Source: an uncultured Thermomicrobiales bacterium (GTDB taxonomy: Bacteria; Chloroflexota; Chloroflexia; Thermomicrobiales; UBA6265). Taken from it: a DNA stretch of 10,372 bases. The notes beneath the pieces were generated by a model. That model was not told the DNA's origin. It ran no database searches and saw only the letters and a program-made list of their open reading frames with translations. This document shows positions 1-6,512 of the stretch, piece after piece. Within the stretch, counting starts at the first letter, position 1. Each line of letters opens with the position of its first letter. The stretch lies in the NCBI GenBank assembly GCA_902806365.1, contig CADCWJ010000303.1, positions 1 to 10,372 on the forward strand, written 5' to 3'. The position numbers and the translations under genes are program-made.

Positions 1-159
1 GCCTGTTTCTCATCTCCAACGGTCCCGGTGCACCACCGTTTCATGCGGCTGGCACAGGACCTGCCACTACCGTGTTTCCTTCAGGCGGGGTTCTGACTCG
101 GTCGCGTTGACACGAAACAGTAGTCCCCTGTCCCTGACGCACCCCTGGAGTTGATTCCC

Positions 160-1107
160 ATGGCCCATGATCTTCTTGCGCGGCGCCCACTTGGCGCGAT
201 CGGCACGCCCGTCGCCCCAATCGCGATTGGCTGCGCCCCGCTCGGCAACATGCCCGATACGTTCGATTACGCGGTGTCCGAAGCCGACGCCGTCTCCACC
301 ATCCGCGCCGCGCTCGATAGCCCGCTGAACTATCTCGACACCGCCGCCCATTACGGCGACGGCGAGAGCGAGCGCCGGATCGGCCTCGTTCTTCGTGAGC
401 TTGGCGGGTTGCCGGAAGGAGCCTTTCTCCAAACCAAGATCGGTGCGGACGCGGATGGAGACTACAGCGGCGAAACGGTCCGGCGTCGGTTCGAGCGGAG
501 CCTCGAGCTGCTCGGACGCGACCATATCGACCTCGTATTTCTCCACGATCCGGAGCGGACGACTTTCGAGGATGCCTTCGCCCCCGGGGGGCCGATCGAG
601 GTGCTTCAAAGGTTCCGGGAGCAGGGCGCGATCGGTCACCTTGGTGTCGCCGGTGGACCGATCGAGATGGAGATCCGCTATGTTGAAAGCGGTGTCTTCG
701 ACGCGGTGATCACGCACAACCGCTACACGCTGCTCAATCGCGTCGCCGAGCCGTTGCTCGATGTCGCCAACGATCGCGGCGTGGCCCTCCTCAACGCTGC
801 TCCCTACGGCAGCGGGATGCTCGCCAAGGGGCCGGACACCTACCCGCGCTACGCCTACCGCGCGGCGCCGAGCGTGGCCGTCTCCCGCACGCGCCGGCTC
901 GCGGAGATCTGCGAACACCACGGCGTGCCGCTCGCGGCGGCGGCCCTGCAGTTCTCCATGAGGGATCCCCGAATCGCGGTCACGATCGTCGGCATGAGCA
1001 AGCCCGAGCGGATCCCCCAGACGCTCGATCTCGCCCAGCAACCGATCCCGCCCGCGCTCTGGGACGAGCTCCAGTCTGTCCCCTTTGACACGAGCGAACC
1101 GGAATAG
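160..1107 (+). CDS. Aldo/keto reductase (aldose/fucose dehydrogenase-like)
   Basis: This is a 315-residue NAD(P)-dependent oxidoreductase of the aldo/keto reductase superfamily, a cytoplasmic TIM barrel. The catalytic tetrad is visible: Asp60 and Tyr65 in YLDTAAHYG, Lys93 in QTKIG and His129 in LVFLHDPE. The opening RRPLGAIGTPVAPIAIGCAPLGN is the usual first strand and turn. The length (about 315) and the HDPE motif resemble the D-threo-aldose 1-dehydrogenase / L-fucose dehydrogenase / pyridoxal 4-dehydrogenase branch, but the substrate cannot be read from sequence. A TTG at 151 is in frame, but GGAG at 147-150 lies directly against it and 9 nt from ATG160, so ATG160 is preferred. The gene appears monocistronic and converges on the glycosyltransferase, with 71 bases between the two stop codons. 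No signal peptide is seen. Confidence 0.93.
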   Translation: MAHDLLARRPLGAIGTPVAPIAIGCAPLGNMPDTFDYAVSEADAVSTIRAALDSPLNYLDTAAHYGDGESERRIGLVLRELGGLPEGAFLQTKIGADADGDYSGETVRRRFERSLELLGRDHIDLVFLHDPERTTFEDAFAPGGPIEVLQRFREQGAIGHLGVAGGPIEMEIRYVESGVFDAVITHNRYTLLNRVAEPLLDVANDRGVALLNAAPYGSGMLAKGPDTYPRYAYRAAPSVAVSRTRRLAEICEHHGVPLAAAALQFSMRDPRIAVTIVGMSKPERIPQTLDLAQQPIPPALWDELQSVPFDTSEPE

Positions 1108-1178
1108 ACCCCCGGCAATTGGGATCGTGCCGCCACGACAGCCCGGGCCGAACGCAGCGCCATCGCCAGGGCGACGCC

Positions 1179-2876
1179 CTATTCACCGGTGCAGGCACGG
1201 GTCAGGTCGCGATCCCATCGCCACACCGGCTTCACGGACAACGCAAGGGAGCGACCGTCTCCCTGATGCCGGATTGCGCTGGAGCCGTTGATCACGTCTG
1301 CCATCTCGCCCTTGTACGCCCATTGGGCTTCCAGCCGGGCGCTGTCAACGATGATCCAGGCATTGCCGGCGTGCGCGTCGAGCACCTGGCACAGCGCGTC
1401 GATCGAATCGATCGGCGGCGTGCCGAGCCAGTAATCCCCCTTCCGGCCATCCTCCATCTTCCTGGAATAGCGTTCGGTCCGGTTCCGGCCCTTGGGGCCG
1501 GCCAGGAAAAACATCTGCTCCTCGACGACCTCCTGGGGGAACCAGAAGGCGGCCGCCGGGGGCAGTGCTGTGATCACGTACTGGCCAGCTTCGTAGTGAT
1601 TGCCAACCCACCGTGTGATATCCCAATAGTCCGCGTCATGGCCGGCCACGCCCATCCGCCACCCGGCCGCACTGGCCGAGTGCGCCAGGGACGGCAAGAC
1701 AACGATCGCGGCGAGCGCGAGCCGGATCGACAGGCGTGGCAGCCACACGTGCGCCTTCGCCGCCTGCCAGAGGCTCGCGGCAGCCACGCTCAGCATCACG
1801 TAGCCGAGCGGCAGGATGTGGACCAGGTAGCGCGGCTGCGGATCGTGGACGACGAACACCCCCACGATGAGGATCGTGATCCAGTGGATCAGCACGACGA
1901 TCACGCCTGCTGTCGAACGCGCATCGTCTCCGGCGGGAGCGAGCGCACGGAAGATGAGGATCCCGCTGCACAACGCGATCAGGAGCGGGAGCGAGGCGTG
2001 AAAAAGGCCGTGGCCGAAGTTGTTGCTCCAGATCTCCCAGCGGATCGCCGGCCTCTCTGCTACCCGGCTCAGGCTGAACAGGTGGCTCCCGACGAACGAT
2101 GCCCCGGTCGTGACGCCGCCGGTACCGTTGCCGATCCCGGTGTAGCGACCAAGCAGGAGAAACGCGAGCGGGGCGGCAAGGGACGACAGCCCGCGGCTCA
2201 GGATGAGCCGGTTGTGGGCCAGGAGGCTCCGGTTCCAGACGACCAGCCCGATGAGCGCCATTGCCGGGGCCACCAGCCAGAACCCGATGTGGGTGAACGT
2301 GCCGAGCACTGCCATCACCGGGATCCAGGTGACGGCCCTTACCCTCGCCACCGTCGCGTCCTTGCCTTCCGCCACCAGCTTGACGAAGCAGTACGAGACC
2401 ATCATGGTGATGCCCGCCAGCAGTCCGTATGGCCGGAGGGTGATCCCCCAGGCGATCAGGTTCGGATCGCCCGCGATCAGGAGCCCGGTCAGGCCGGCCG
2501 CGACCGTGCTGGCGGTCAGGTAACGAACGAGCACCATCGCCACCGGCACGACGATCAGACCGAGTGCCAACCCGAGCGCCTGCGCCGCATCGAGCAGGGC
2601 ATCGCCGTCGAGCATCCACGCCAGCGGAGCCGCCAAATATGAGAAGAGCGCCCCCTGGAGGTAGAGCACGTCTGACGGGAAGAGCGGATACCCCTTCTCG
2701 GCCACCATCCGGATCGCCAGCAGGGACGATGGCTCGTCGATCTGGACCCACGCACGCTCCAGCGTGACGGCACGGAGCATCAGCGCGAGCAACGTCACCG
2801 CGACGCAGGCCGCAAGGAAGACCCGGTCCTCTTTCGGTGCTCGTACGTTTTCCGCCAGGGATCGCGGCGCGCGCAT
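1179..2876 (-). CDS. Polytopic GT-C-type glycosyltransferase (family 39/PMT_2-like)
   Basis: This is an integral membrane protein of about 565 residues with roughly eleven hydrophobic segments (near 18-37, 73-89, 97-119, 124-139, 147-169, 182-213, 229-243, 290-311, 322-343, 350-372, 383-401). A C-terminal soluble domain of about 160 residues follows. The first extracytoplasmic loop carries an acidic pair (Asp47-Glu48 in WVQIDEPSSL), the position of the catalytic/metal acidic motif in GT-C enzymes such as ArnT and PMT. LRPYGL near 147-152 and PQPRYLVHILPLGY near 347-359 match recurring GT39/PMT_2 landmarks. Such enzymes move a sugar from a polyprenyl-phosphate donor to a lipid, glycan or protein on the outer membrane face; donor and acceptor are unknown here. 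The start is uncertain. GTG2909 and ATG2906 are in frame without a clear ribosome site, whereas ATG2876 has AGGA 8 nt upstream. No neighbouring cell-envelope gene is visible. Confidence 0.82.
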   Translation of the reverse strand: MRAPRSLAENVRAPKEDRVFLAACVAVTLLALMLRAVTLERAWVQIDEPSSLLAIRMVAEKGYPLFPSDVLYLQGALFSYLAAPLAWMLDGDALLDAAQALGLALGLIVVPVAMVLVRYLTASTVAAGLTGLLIAGDPNLIAWGITLRPYGLLAGITMMVSYCFVKLVAEGKDATVARVRAVTWIPVMAVLGTFTHIGFWLVAPAMALIGLVVWNRSLLAHNRLILSRGLSSLAAPLAFLLLGRYTGIGNGTGGVTTGASFVGSHLFSLSRVAERPAIRWEIWSNNFGHGLFHASLPLLIALCSGILIFRALAPAGDDARSTAGVIVVLIHWITILIVGVFVVHDPQPRYLVHILPLGYVMLSVAAASLWQAAKAHVWLPRLSIRLALAAIVVLPSLAHSASAAGWRMGVAGHDADYWDITRWVGNHYEAGQYVITALPPAAAFWFPQEVVEEQMFFLAGPKGRNRTERYSRKMEDGRKGDYWLGTPPIDSIDALCQVLDAHAGNAWIIVDSARLEAQWAYKGEMADVINGSSAIRHQGDGRSLALSVKPVWRWDRDLTRACTGE

Positions 2877-3169
2877 CGTCCCGTTCCTGTTCAGTGCTCC
2901 TTCCATCACCAGATGTCAGGATTTGGCCAATGACACGAGGGAGCACGGTGGCGAAGGAATCGCTGTCGATGGACCGCTGCCGCTCAATCCCTGCGAGATT
3001 ACCTGTCGAGCCGCGCCGCGTTGCGGACGCAACCTGGCATGGCGAACACCACGTTCGGCTGCGCCGAAATGCGCTTCGCGTGAGGATGCTCCGCCCGGCT
3101 CTGAATGACGCTCGATCCCTGCCAGTCTACTAACAATGGACCGCCGCTGCCCGCACCCGACGTGGGCAG
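2877..3169. other. Non-coding gap between divergent transcription units
   Basis: This stretch lies between the start of the minus-strand glycosyltransferase and the plus-strand aspartokinase leader promoter. I see no convincing gene: the open frames that cross it have atypical Arg/His/Pro-rich products and no family motifs. A promoter for the glycosyltransferase should be here, but I could not find a TTG-type -35 with a TAnnnT -10 at 16-18 nt on the minus strand. Confidence 0.5.
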
Positions 3170-3198
3170 TTGCGTTCCCGGTAGCCGCACGGTATAGT
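3170..3198 (+). promoter_or_regulatory. Predicted promoter of the aspartokinase leader
   Basis: A -35-like TTGCGT (3170-3175) and a -10 TATAGT (3193-3198, 5 of 6 consensus) are separated by exactly 17 nt. The -10 ends 7 nt before the ATG of the leader peptide at 3206, so the predicted transcription start falls at about 3205-3206, on or next to that ATG. No Shine-Dalgarno sequence precedes the ATG. Together this suggests a leaderless transcript whose first codon is the start of the regulatory peptide. The -35 matches the consensus at only three positions, so the promoter rests mainly on the -10 and on the downstream context. Confidence 0.6.
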
Positions 3199-3205
3199 CA
3201 CAGCC

Positions 3206-3322
3206 ATGATCGATCTCGTGCCCAGCGGCACCACCACCGGCACCAAGCGAATGACGACCCCCATGCCGATTACCGGCATCGGGATCATTATTCGCTGGCC
3301 TGTCGGGCCGGGTGTTTGCTGA
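3206..3322 (+). CDS. Thr/Ile-rich attenuator leader peptide (thrL-like)
   Basis: This 38-codon frame (ATG to TGA) contains seven Thr (codons 9, 10, 11, 13, 17, 18, 23), six Ile (2, 22, 25, 27, 28, 29) and three Met (1, 16, 20), with a Trp at 31. It includes the runs TTTGT, KRMTTPMPITG and IGIII. Composition, small size, position ahead of aspartokinase and a downstream terminator match the enterobacterial thr operon leader, whose peptide is mostly Thr and Ile. The inferred role is as a sensor: scarcity of charged tRNA-Thr or tRNA-Ile stalls the ribosome and lets RNA polymerase pass the terminator at 3361. Three of the six Ile codons are ATT, which the nearby asd gene almost never uses and which could sharpen sensitivity. 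There is no ribosome site; initiation is probably leaderless. A 6-bp hairpin (3263-3268 with 3274-3279) lies over codons 20-25. A chance short ORF is the alternative. Confidence 0.72.
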   Translation: MIDLVPSGTTTGTKRMTTPMPITGIGIIIRWPVGPGVC

Positions 3323-3363
3323 CGCATCAGAGGGCGTCACGAGGCAGAACCGGAACGACAGGC
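3298..3363 (+). promoter_or_regulatory. Candidate antiterminator of the attenuator
   Basis: GCCTGTCG at 3298-3305, inside leader codons 31-34, is perfectly complementary to CGACAGGC at 3356-3363. The second arm contains the first three bases of the terminator's 5' strand, so the two structures are mutually exclusive. The stem continues, after a 2x2 GG/AA internal loop, with CCGG 3308-3311 against CCGG 3350-3353. It encloses a 6-bp hairpin, TGACGC 3320-3325 with GCGTCA 3334-3339, that begins at the leader stop codon. In the classical model, a ribosome held upstream on the Thr codons leaves 3298-3305 free to pair, whereas a ribosome that reaches the stop codon masks or crowds it. Folding energies were not computed. 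Confidence 0.5.
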
Positions 3364-3390
3364 GGGAGCGCAGCAGCTCCCGCCTTTTTC
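3361..3390 (+). terminator. Rho-independent terminator (attenuator) upstream of aspartokinase
   Basis: GGCGGGAGC (3361-3369) and GCTCCCGCC (3376-3384) form a perfect 9-bp GC-rich stem with the 6-nt loop GCAGCA, extendable by A3360-T3385. It is followed at once by five T (3385-3389). It lies 38 nt after the leader peptide stop and 145 nt before the aspartokinase start on the same strand, so it would end transcripts before the gene. This is the expected place for an attenuator and not for the end of an upstream gene, because no plus-strand gene precedes it for more than 2 kb. Confidence 0.9.
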
Positions 3391-3446
3391 ATGTCTCCAA
3401 TGCACCCAACCATCGTCGACGCTGGCTGGTCCGTTCCACAAGTCGC

Positions 3447-3475
3447 GTCGGGGCCGGCCTTGCGGCGGCCCCGAC
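3447..3475 (+). repeat. GC-rich 10-bp hairpin in the aspartokinase 5' leader
   Basis: GTCGGGGCCG (3447-3456) and CGGCCCCGAC (3466-3475) form a perfect 10-bp inverted repeat with a 9-nt loop. There is no T tract after it, so it is not an intrinsic terminator. It is followed by a smaller hairpin (CGGGG 3505-3509 with CCCCG 3514-3518) just ahead of the aspartokinase ribosome site. Possible roles are protection of read-through mRNA from 3' or 5' decay, or a translation-level structure. Confidence 0.5.
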
Positions 3476-3535
3476 AGTCGTGATCGAACCTGAAGCCTGT
3501 CGACCGGGGCGCACCCCGCCAGGAAATCGGAGAAC

Positions 3536-4981
3536 ATGCGGATGATCGTCCTCAAATTCGGCGGAACCTCTGTCGCCAATGCGCAACGGATCCGCGACGC
3601 CGCCCGCATCGTGCTCGACCAGCCGGCACCCCGCGTCGTCGTCGTCTCCGCCGCCGCCGGTGTCACCAACGCCCTGCTCGAAGCCGCCCGCGCCGCCGCC
3701 CGGGCTGACACCGAGCGCCGCGCGGCGGCCATCGCCCGGGTTCATGGGATTCACGCCGAAATCCTGGCCGGCATCGCGAACGCGCAGTGCCGCGATGAGG
3801 CCGACATTGCCATTGCCGACCTCCATGCCGCCCTCGACCGCGATCTGGAAGACATTACCGCTGCCGGCGAGCTTTCGGACCGCTTCTCGGACAGGGTCGT
3901 CGCCACCGGCGAAAAGTGCCTCAGCATCCTGATGGCCGCCACGATCCGCGAACTCGGCTCGGAAGCCCGGCCCGTCTTCACCGACACCGTGATCGCTACC
4001 GATGACCGCCACGGCGCCGCCCGCCCCGATCGCGCCCGCACCCGCGAGAACGCCGATCGCGTGATCCGCCCGCTGCTCGATGCCGGGGTGACAGTCGTCG
4101 CCACCGGGTTCATCGGCGCCAGCGCGGCCGGCGAGACAACGACACTCGGTCGCGGTGGCTCCGATTACAGTGCGACCCTGCTCGGCGCCGCGCTCGACGC
4201 GGCTGAAGTCCAGATCTGGACCGATGTCCCCGGCGTTCTCTCCGCCGATCCGCGCACCGTCCCTCACGCGCTCGTCGTCCCCGAGATCAGCTACGACGAG
4301 GCGCAGGAGCTGGCTCACTTCGGGGCCAAGGTGCTTCACCCGCGCACGATCCGTCCCGCGGTGGCGCGCGACATCCCCGTCCGCATCCTCTCGACCTTCG
4401 CGCCGGCCGAGCCCGGAACCGTCGTCACCCGCGAGACCACGTCTGACCGGATCAAGGCGATCACGGCGCTGCGCGGCCTTATCTTGCTGACGCTCGACGT
4501 CGCCGAGCTGGAAGATCTCGCCCCCGCCGCCTCCGCCGCCTTCCGGGTGATGCACGAGCGAGGCATCGAAATCCTGACCGTCTCACAGTCGTCGTCCCGG
4601 CGTCGCATGACCTATCTGATCGACGCCGTCGGCGGCGGCTGCCCGACGCTACAGGCACATCTGGGGGAAGCGCTCCAGGATAGCGAGGCGTCCGTGAGCT
4701 GCGAGGAGCACGTCGCAGTGCTGGCCGCCGTCGGCAACGGCGCGGCCAGCACGGCCTCGGCCCTCTCGCGGATGATGGCTGTCCTGCACCGGGCAGGAGT
4801 GAAGGTGATGGCGACGCATCAGCAGACGTCCAACGTGGCGATGCTAGCGGTTGTCGCCGACGACGATGTCGCGCGGGCAGTCAACGCCGTCCACGATGCA
4901 TTCATCCGGCCGGTCGCCGAGCGCCGCGCACGGCGGCAACGACGGTCGGAGCTGATGGCCGAGGCGGTCCGCGTCGGCTGA
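3536..4981 (+). CDS. Aspartokinase, monofunctional, two ACT domains
   Basis: Aspartate kinase (EC 2.7.2.4) phosphorylates aspartate with ATP to 4-aspartyl phosphate, the committed cytoplasmic step towards Lys, Thr, Met and Ile. The 481 residues start with the hallmark KFGGTSV (7-13). The catalytic domain runs to about 300 and includes ATGEKCLS (123-130), the TTTLGRGGSD nucleotide/substrate loop (201-210), WTDVPGV (228-234) and HFGAKVLHPR (261-270). Two ACT regulatory domains follow, near 313-385 and 392-460. No homoserine dehydrogenase domain is fused. The longer catalytic domain resembles the ThrA/MetL/LysC-III group more than the short LysC alpha/beta type. Which amino acid inhibits it cannot be read directly, but the Thr/Ile leader upstream suggests threonine. 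ATG3536 has AGGA 11 nt upstream; ATG3542 has GGAG 9 nt upstream and is an equally good start. The gene for the next pathway step follows after 145 bases. Confidence 0.96.
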   Translation: MRMIVLKFGGTSVANAQRIRDAARIVLDQPAPRVVVVSAAAGVTNALLEAARAAARADTERRAAAIARVHGIHAEILAGIANAQCRDEADIAIADLHAALDRDLEDITAAGELSDRFSDRVVATGEKCLSILMAATIRELGSEARPVFTDTVIATDDRHGAARPDRARTRENADRVIRPLLDAGVTVVATGFIGASAAGETTTLGRGGSDYSATLLGAALDAAEVQIWTDVPGVLSADPRTVPHALVVPEISYDEAQELAHFGAKVLHPRTIRPAVARDIPVRILSTFAPAEPGTVVTRETTSDRIKAITALRGLILLTLDVAELEDLAPAASAAFRVMHERGIEILTVSQSSSRRRMTYLIDAVGGGCPTLQAHLGEALQDSEASVSCEEHVAVLAAVGNGAASTASALSRMMAVLHRAGVKVMATHQQTSNVAMLAVVADDDVARAVNAVHDAFIRPVAERRARRQRRSELMAEAVRVG

Positions 4982-5055
4982 ACGTTTCCCCGGACGGCTC
5001 TCATTCCAGCGGCTGCATCGGAGGGAGCGCAGCGACGCGTAATCCCGGGACCGCG

Positions 5056-5084
5056 TTGCCGGGACCAGCGCCCTCCTCTACTAT
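5056..5084 (+). promoter_or_regulatory. Predicted asd promoter with overlapping direct repeat
   Basis: TTGCCG (5056-5061) and TACTAT (5079-5084) are spaced by 17 nt, giving a predicted start near 5091 and a 5' leader of about 36 nt. The -35 overlaps the second copy of a direct repeat CCGGGACC (5045-5052 and 5059-5066, 14 nt apart). This spacing is not a full helical turn, but it could still be a regulator site. The promoter would let asd be expressed apart from the attenuated aspartokinase transcript. No terminator is visible between the two genes, so read-through is also likely. Confidence 0.5.
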
Positions 5085-5110
5085 CGGGCGCGAGATCTGA
5101 CAACTATGTG

Positions 5111-5118
5111 AGGGAGGG
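5111..5118 (+). promoter_or_regulatory. Ribosome binding site deciding the GTG start of asd
   Basis: AGGGAGGG ends 8 nt before GTG5127. This fixes the GTG as the start and leaves the predicted Rossmann glycine motif at its usual distance from the N-terminus. Confidence 0.8.
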
Positions 5119-5126
5119 CATCGCTC

Positions 5127-6188
5127 GTGACTGACTCGCGGATACCGGTCGCCGTGCTCGGCGCGACCGGGAACGTCGGCCAACGCTTCATCCAGCTCCT
5201 CGCTGATCATCCCTGGTTCCGGGTCGCCGAGCTGGTCGCCTCCGAGCGCTCGGCCGGCAAGACATTCCGTGACGCCACCGACTGGCGGCTGGGCGCGCGG
5301 ATGCCGGAGGGTGCCGCCGACCTCCCTGTCCTCGGTTACGATGCCGACCTCCAGAGCCCGATCGCCTTCTCCGGGCTCCCTGGCGAGGTTGCCGGGGAGA
5401 TCGAGCAACGCCTCGCCCGCGACGGCCACGCCGTGCTCAGCAACACCTCCACCCATCGAATGGATCCCGATGTCCCGCTCCTGATCCCCGAGGTCAACCC
5501 TGGCCACGTTGCCGCGATCGAGCGGCAGCGCAAGAACCGGGGGTGGGCCGGCTTCATCGTCACCAACGCCAACTGCTCGGCGATCCATTTGACGCTGACA
5601 CTCAAGCCGCTCCACGACGCCTTCGGGCTCGATGCCCTGTTTGTGACGACGATGCAGGCGGTCTCCGGCGCTGGATACCCCGGCGTGCCCTCGCTGGACA
5701 TGATCGACAACGTCGTTCCCTTCATCGGGAGCGAGGAGGAGAAGCTGGAGACCGAGACCCAGAAGATGCTCGGCGCCTGGAGCGACGACTGTGGGTTCCA
5801 ACCCGCGTCGTTCGTGCTCAGCGCCCATTGCAATCGCGTCCCCGTGCGGGACGGGCACACCGAATGCGTCTCCGTCCGCTTGAATCGGCCCGCCACCCCC
5901 GGCGAGGTGACCGATGCTTTCGAGGCGTTCCGGGGCCGGCCCCAGGAACTGGAATTGCCGAGCGCCCCGACCCACCCGATCGTCGTCCGCCGCGAGCACA
6001 ACCGGCCCCAGCCCGCACTCGACCGCGACGACGCCGGGGGCATGGCCTCGATCGTCGGGCGTGTCCGCGACTGCCCCTTGCTGGGCACGAAGTTCGTGCT
6101 GCTTGGGCACAACACGATCCGGGGCGCGGCGGGGGCGTCGGTCCTCAACGCCGAGCTGTTCAAGGTCGACGGTATCCTTCCCTTGTAA
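5127..6188 (+). CDS. asd: Aspartate-semialdehyde dehydrogenase, archaeal/fungal type
   Basis: This 353-residue enzyme (EC 1.2.1.11) reduces 4-aspartyl phosphate with NADPH to aspartate 4-semialdehyde, the branch point to lysine and homoserine. The N-terminal Rossmann motif is GATGNVGQRF (12-21). The catalytic Cys is Cys150 in TNANCSAIHLTLTLKPL, and the conserved His is His244 in NRVPVRDGHTE. The TNANCS motif, the RVPVxDGH motif and a length near 350 place it in the branch typical of archaea and fungi. The short Escherichia-type Asd branch differs at these positions. It follows aspartokinase by 145 bases on the same strand, so consecutive pathway steps are adjacent. It has its own predicted promoter and a strong ribosome site. 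No in-frame defect is seen. Confidence 0.96.
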   Translation: MTDSRIPVAVLGATGNVGQRFIQLLADHPWFRVAELVASERSAGKTFRDATDWRLGARMPEGAADLPVLGYDADLQSPIAFSGLPGEVAGEIEQRLARDGHAVLSNTSTHRMDPDVPLLIPEVNPGHVAAIERQRKNRGWAGFIVTNANCSAIHLTLTLKPLHDAFGLDALFVTTMQAVSGAGYPGVPSLDMIDNVVPFIGSEEEKLETETQKMLGAWSDDCGFQPASFVLSAHCNRVPVRDGHTECVSVRLNRPATPGEVTDAFEAFRGRPQELELPSAPTHPIVVRREHNRPQPALDRDDAGGMASIVGRVRDCPLLGTKFVLLGHNTIRGAAGASVLNAELFKVDGILPL

Positions 6189-6400
6189 TCCTGTGGGGAA
6201 CAATCGGGTAAGCGGCATCGGTATCGTCCCTGTCAGCGGCGTCGAGGCGACGACGCGGCATGGTGGTGTGTGTCCATGGCTGCTCTCCAGGCACCATGTC
6301 TCTACCTACCTGGACAGCCCTGCCGGTTAGGGCAACCGTCCGTCCCGAACCGGAGGATGCCGTCTCCGCGGGCAAGGTATCTGCCCCGGCGGGGCCCAGG
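6189..6400. other. Intergenic region after asd, short repeats, no gene
   Basis: No gene is supported here and no T-tailed terminator follows asd. It contains GGTAAGCGGCATCGGT (6207-6222), nearly repeated upstream of the second amidase. It also has CCGGTT (6323-6328), which can pair with AACCG (6334-6338) or with AACCGG (6348-6353), and the GC palindrome GCCCC/GGGGC (6383-6387 with 6391-6395). Confidence 0.4.
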
Positions 6401-6429
6401 TTGCGGGATACCGGCGCGTCCACTACCAT
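6401..6429 (+). promoter_or_regulatory. Predicted promoter of the first amidase
   Basis: TTGCGG (6401-6406) and TACCAT (6424-6429) are separated by 17 nt and followed by CGGG, closely resembling the asd promoter (TTGCCG, 17 nt, TACTAT, CGGG). The predicted start is near 6436, about 77 nt before ATG6513. A second -10-like TACAAT at 6464-6469 lacks a matching -35 and could be an alternative start. Confidence 0.45.
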
Positions 6430-6512
6430 CGGGCCTGCATGGAAGACGGATCCGTACGCCCTGTACAATTGCTCGTCCAACTATCGCGGCTGAGGGCGAG
6501 TACTCCACAATC

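Noticed and set aside
107..135. Perfect TTGACA (107-112) ahead of the aldo/keto reductase as a -35 box
   Set aside because: No acceptable -10 lies 16-18 nt downstream (GTCCCT at 17 nt), so a promoter call is not supported.
1168..1180. Small hairpin AGGGC-gac-GCCCT between the convergent genes as a terminator
   Set aside because: A 5-bp stem with a 3-nt loop and no T tract on either strand is too weak to call.
1119..2642. Long open frame on the plus strand opposite the glycosyltransferase
   Set aside because: Its product is rich in Arg, His, Asp, Gln and Pro with no family motif, a mirror effect of GC-rich third positions. The opposite strand encodes a clear membrane protein with GT-C landmarks.
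3136..3483. Plus-strand open frame of 115 codons overlapping the leader peptide and terminator
   Set aside because: The His/Arg-rich product has no motif, and the frame runs through the terminator. The 38-codon frame in another phase explains the region better.
3206..3535. T-box or lysine riboswitch upstream of aspartokinase
   Set aside because: I see no T-box sequence (TGGNACCGCG-like) and no lysine-riboswitch core. The leader peptide and terminator explain the region more simply.
5001..6218. Long minus-strand open frame across asd
   Set aside because: It is antisense to a certain aspartate-semialdehyde dehydrogenase, has low-complexity composition and no recognisable domain.
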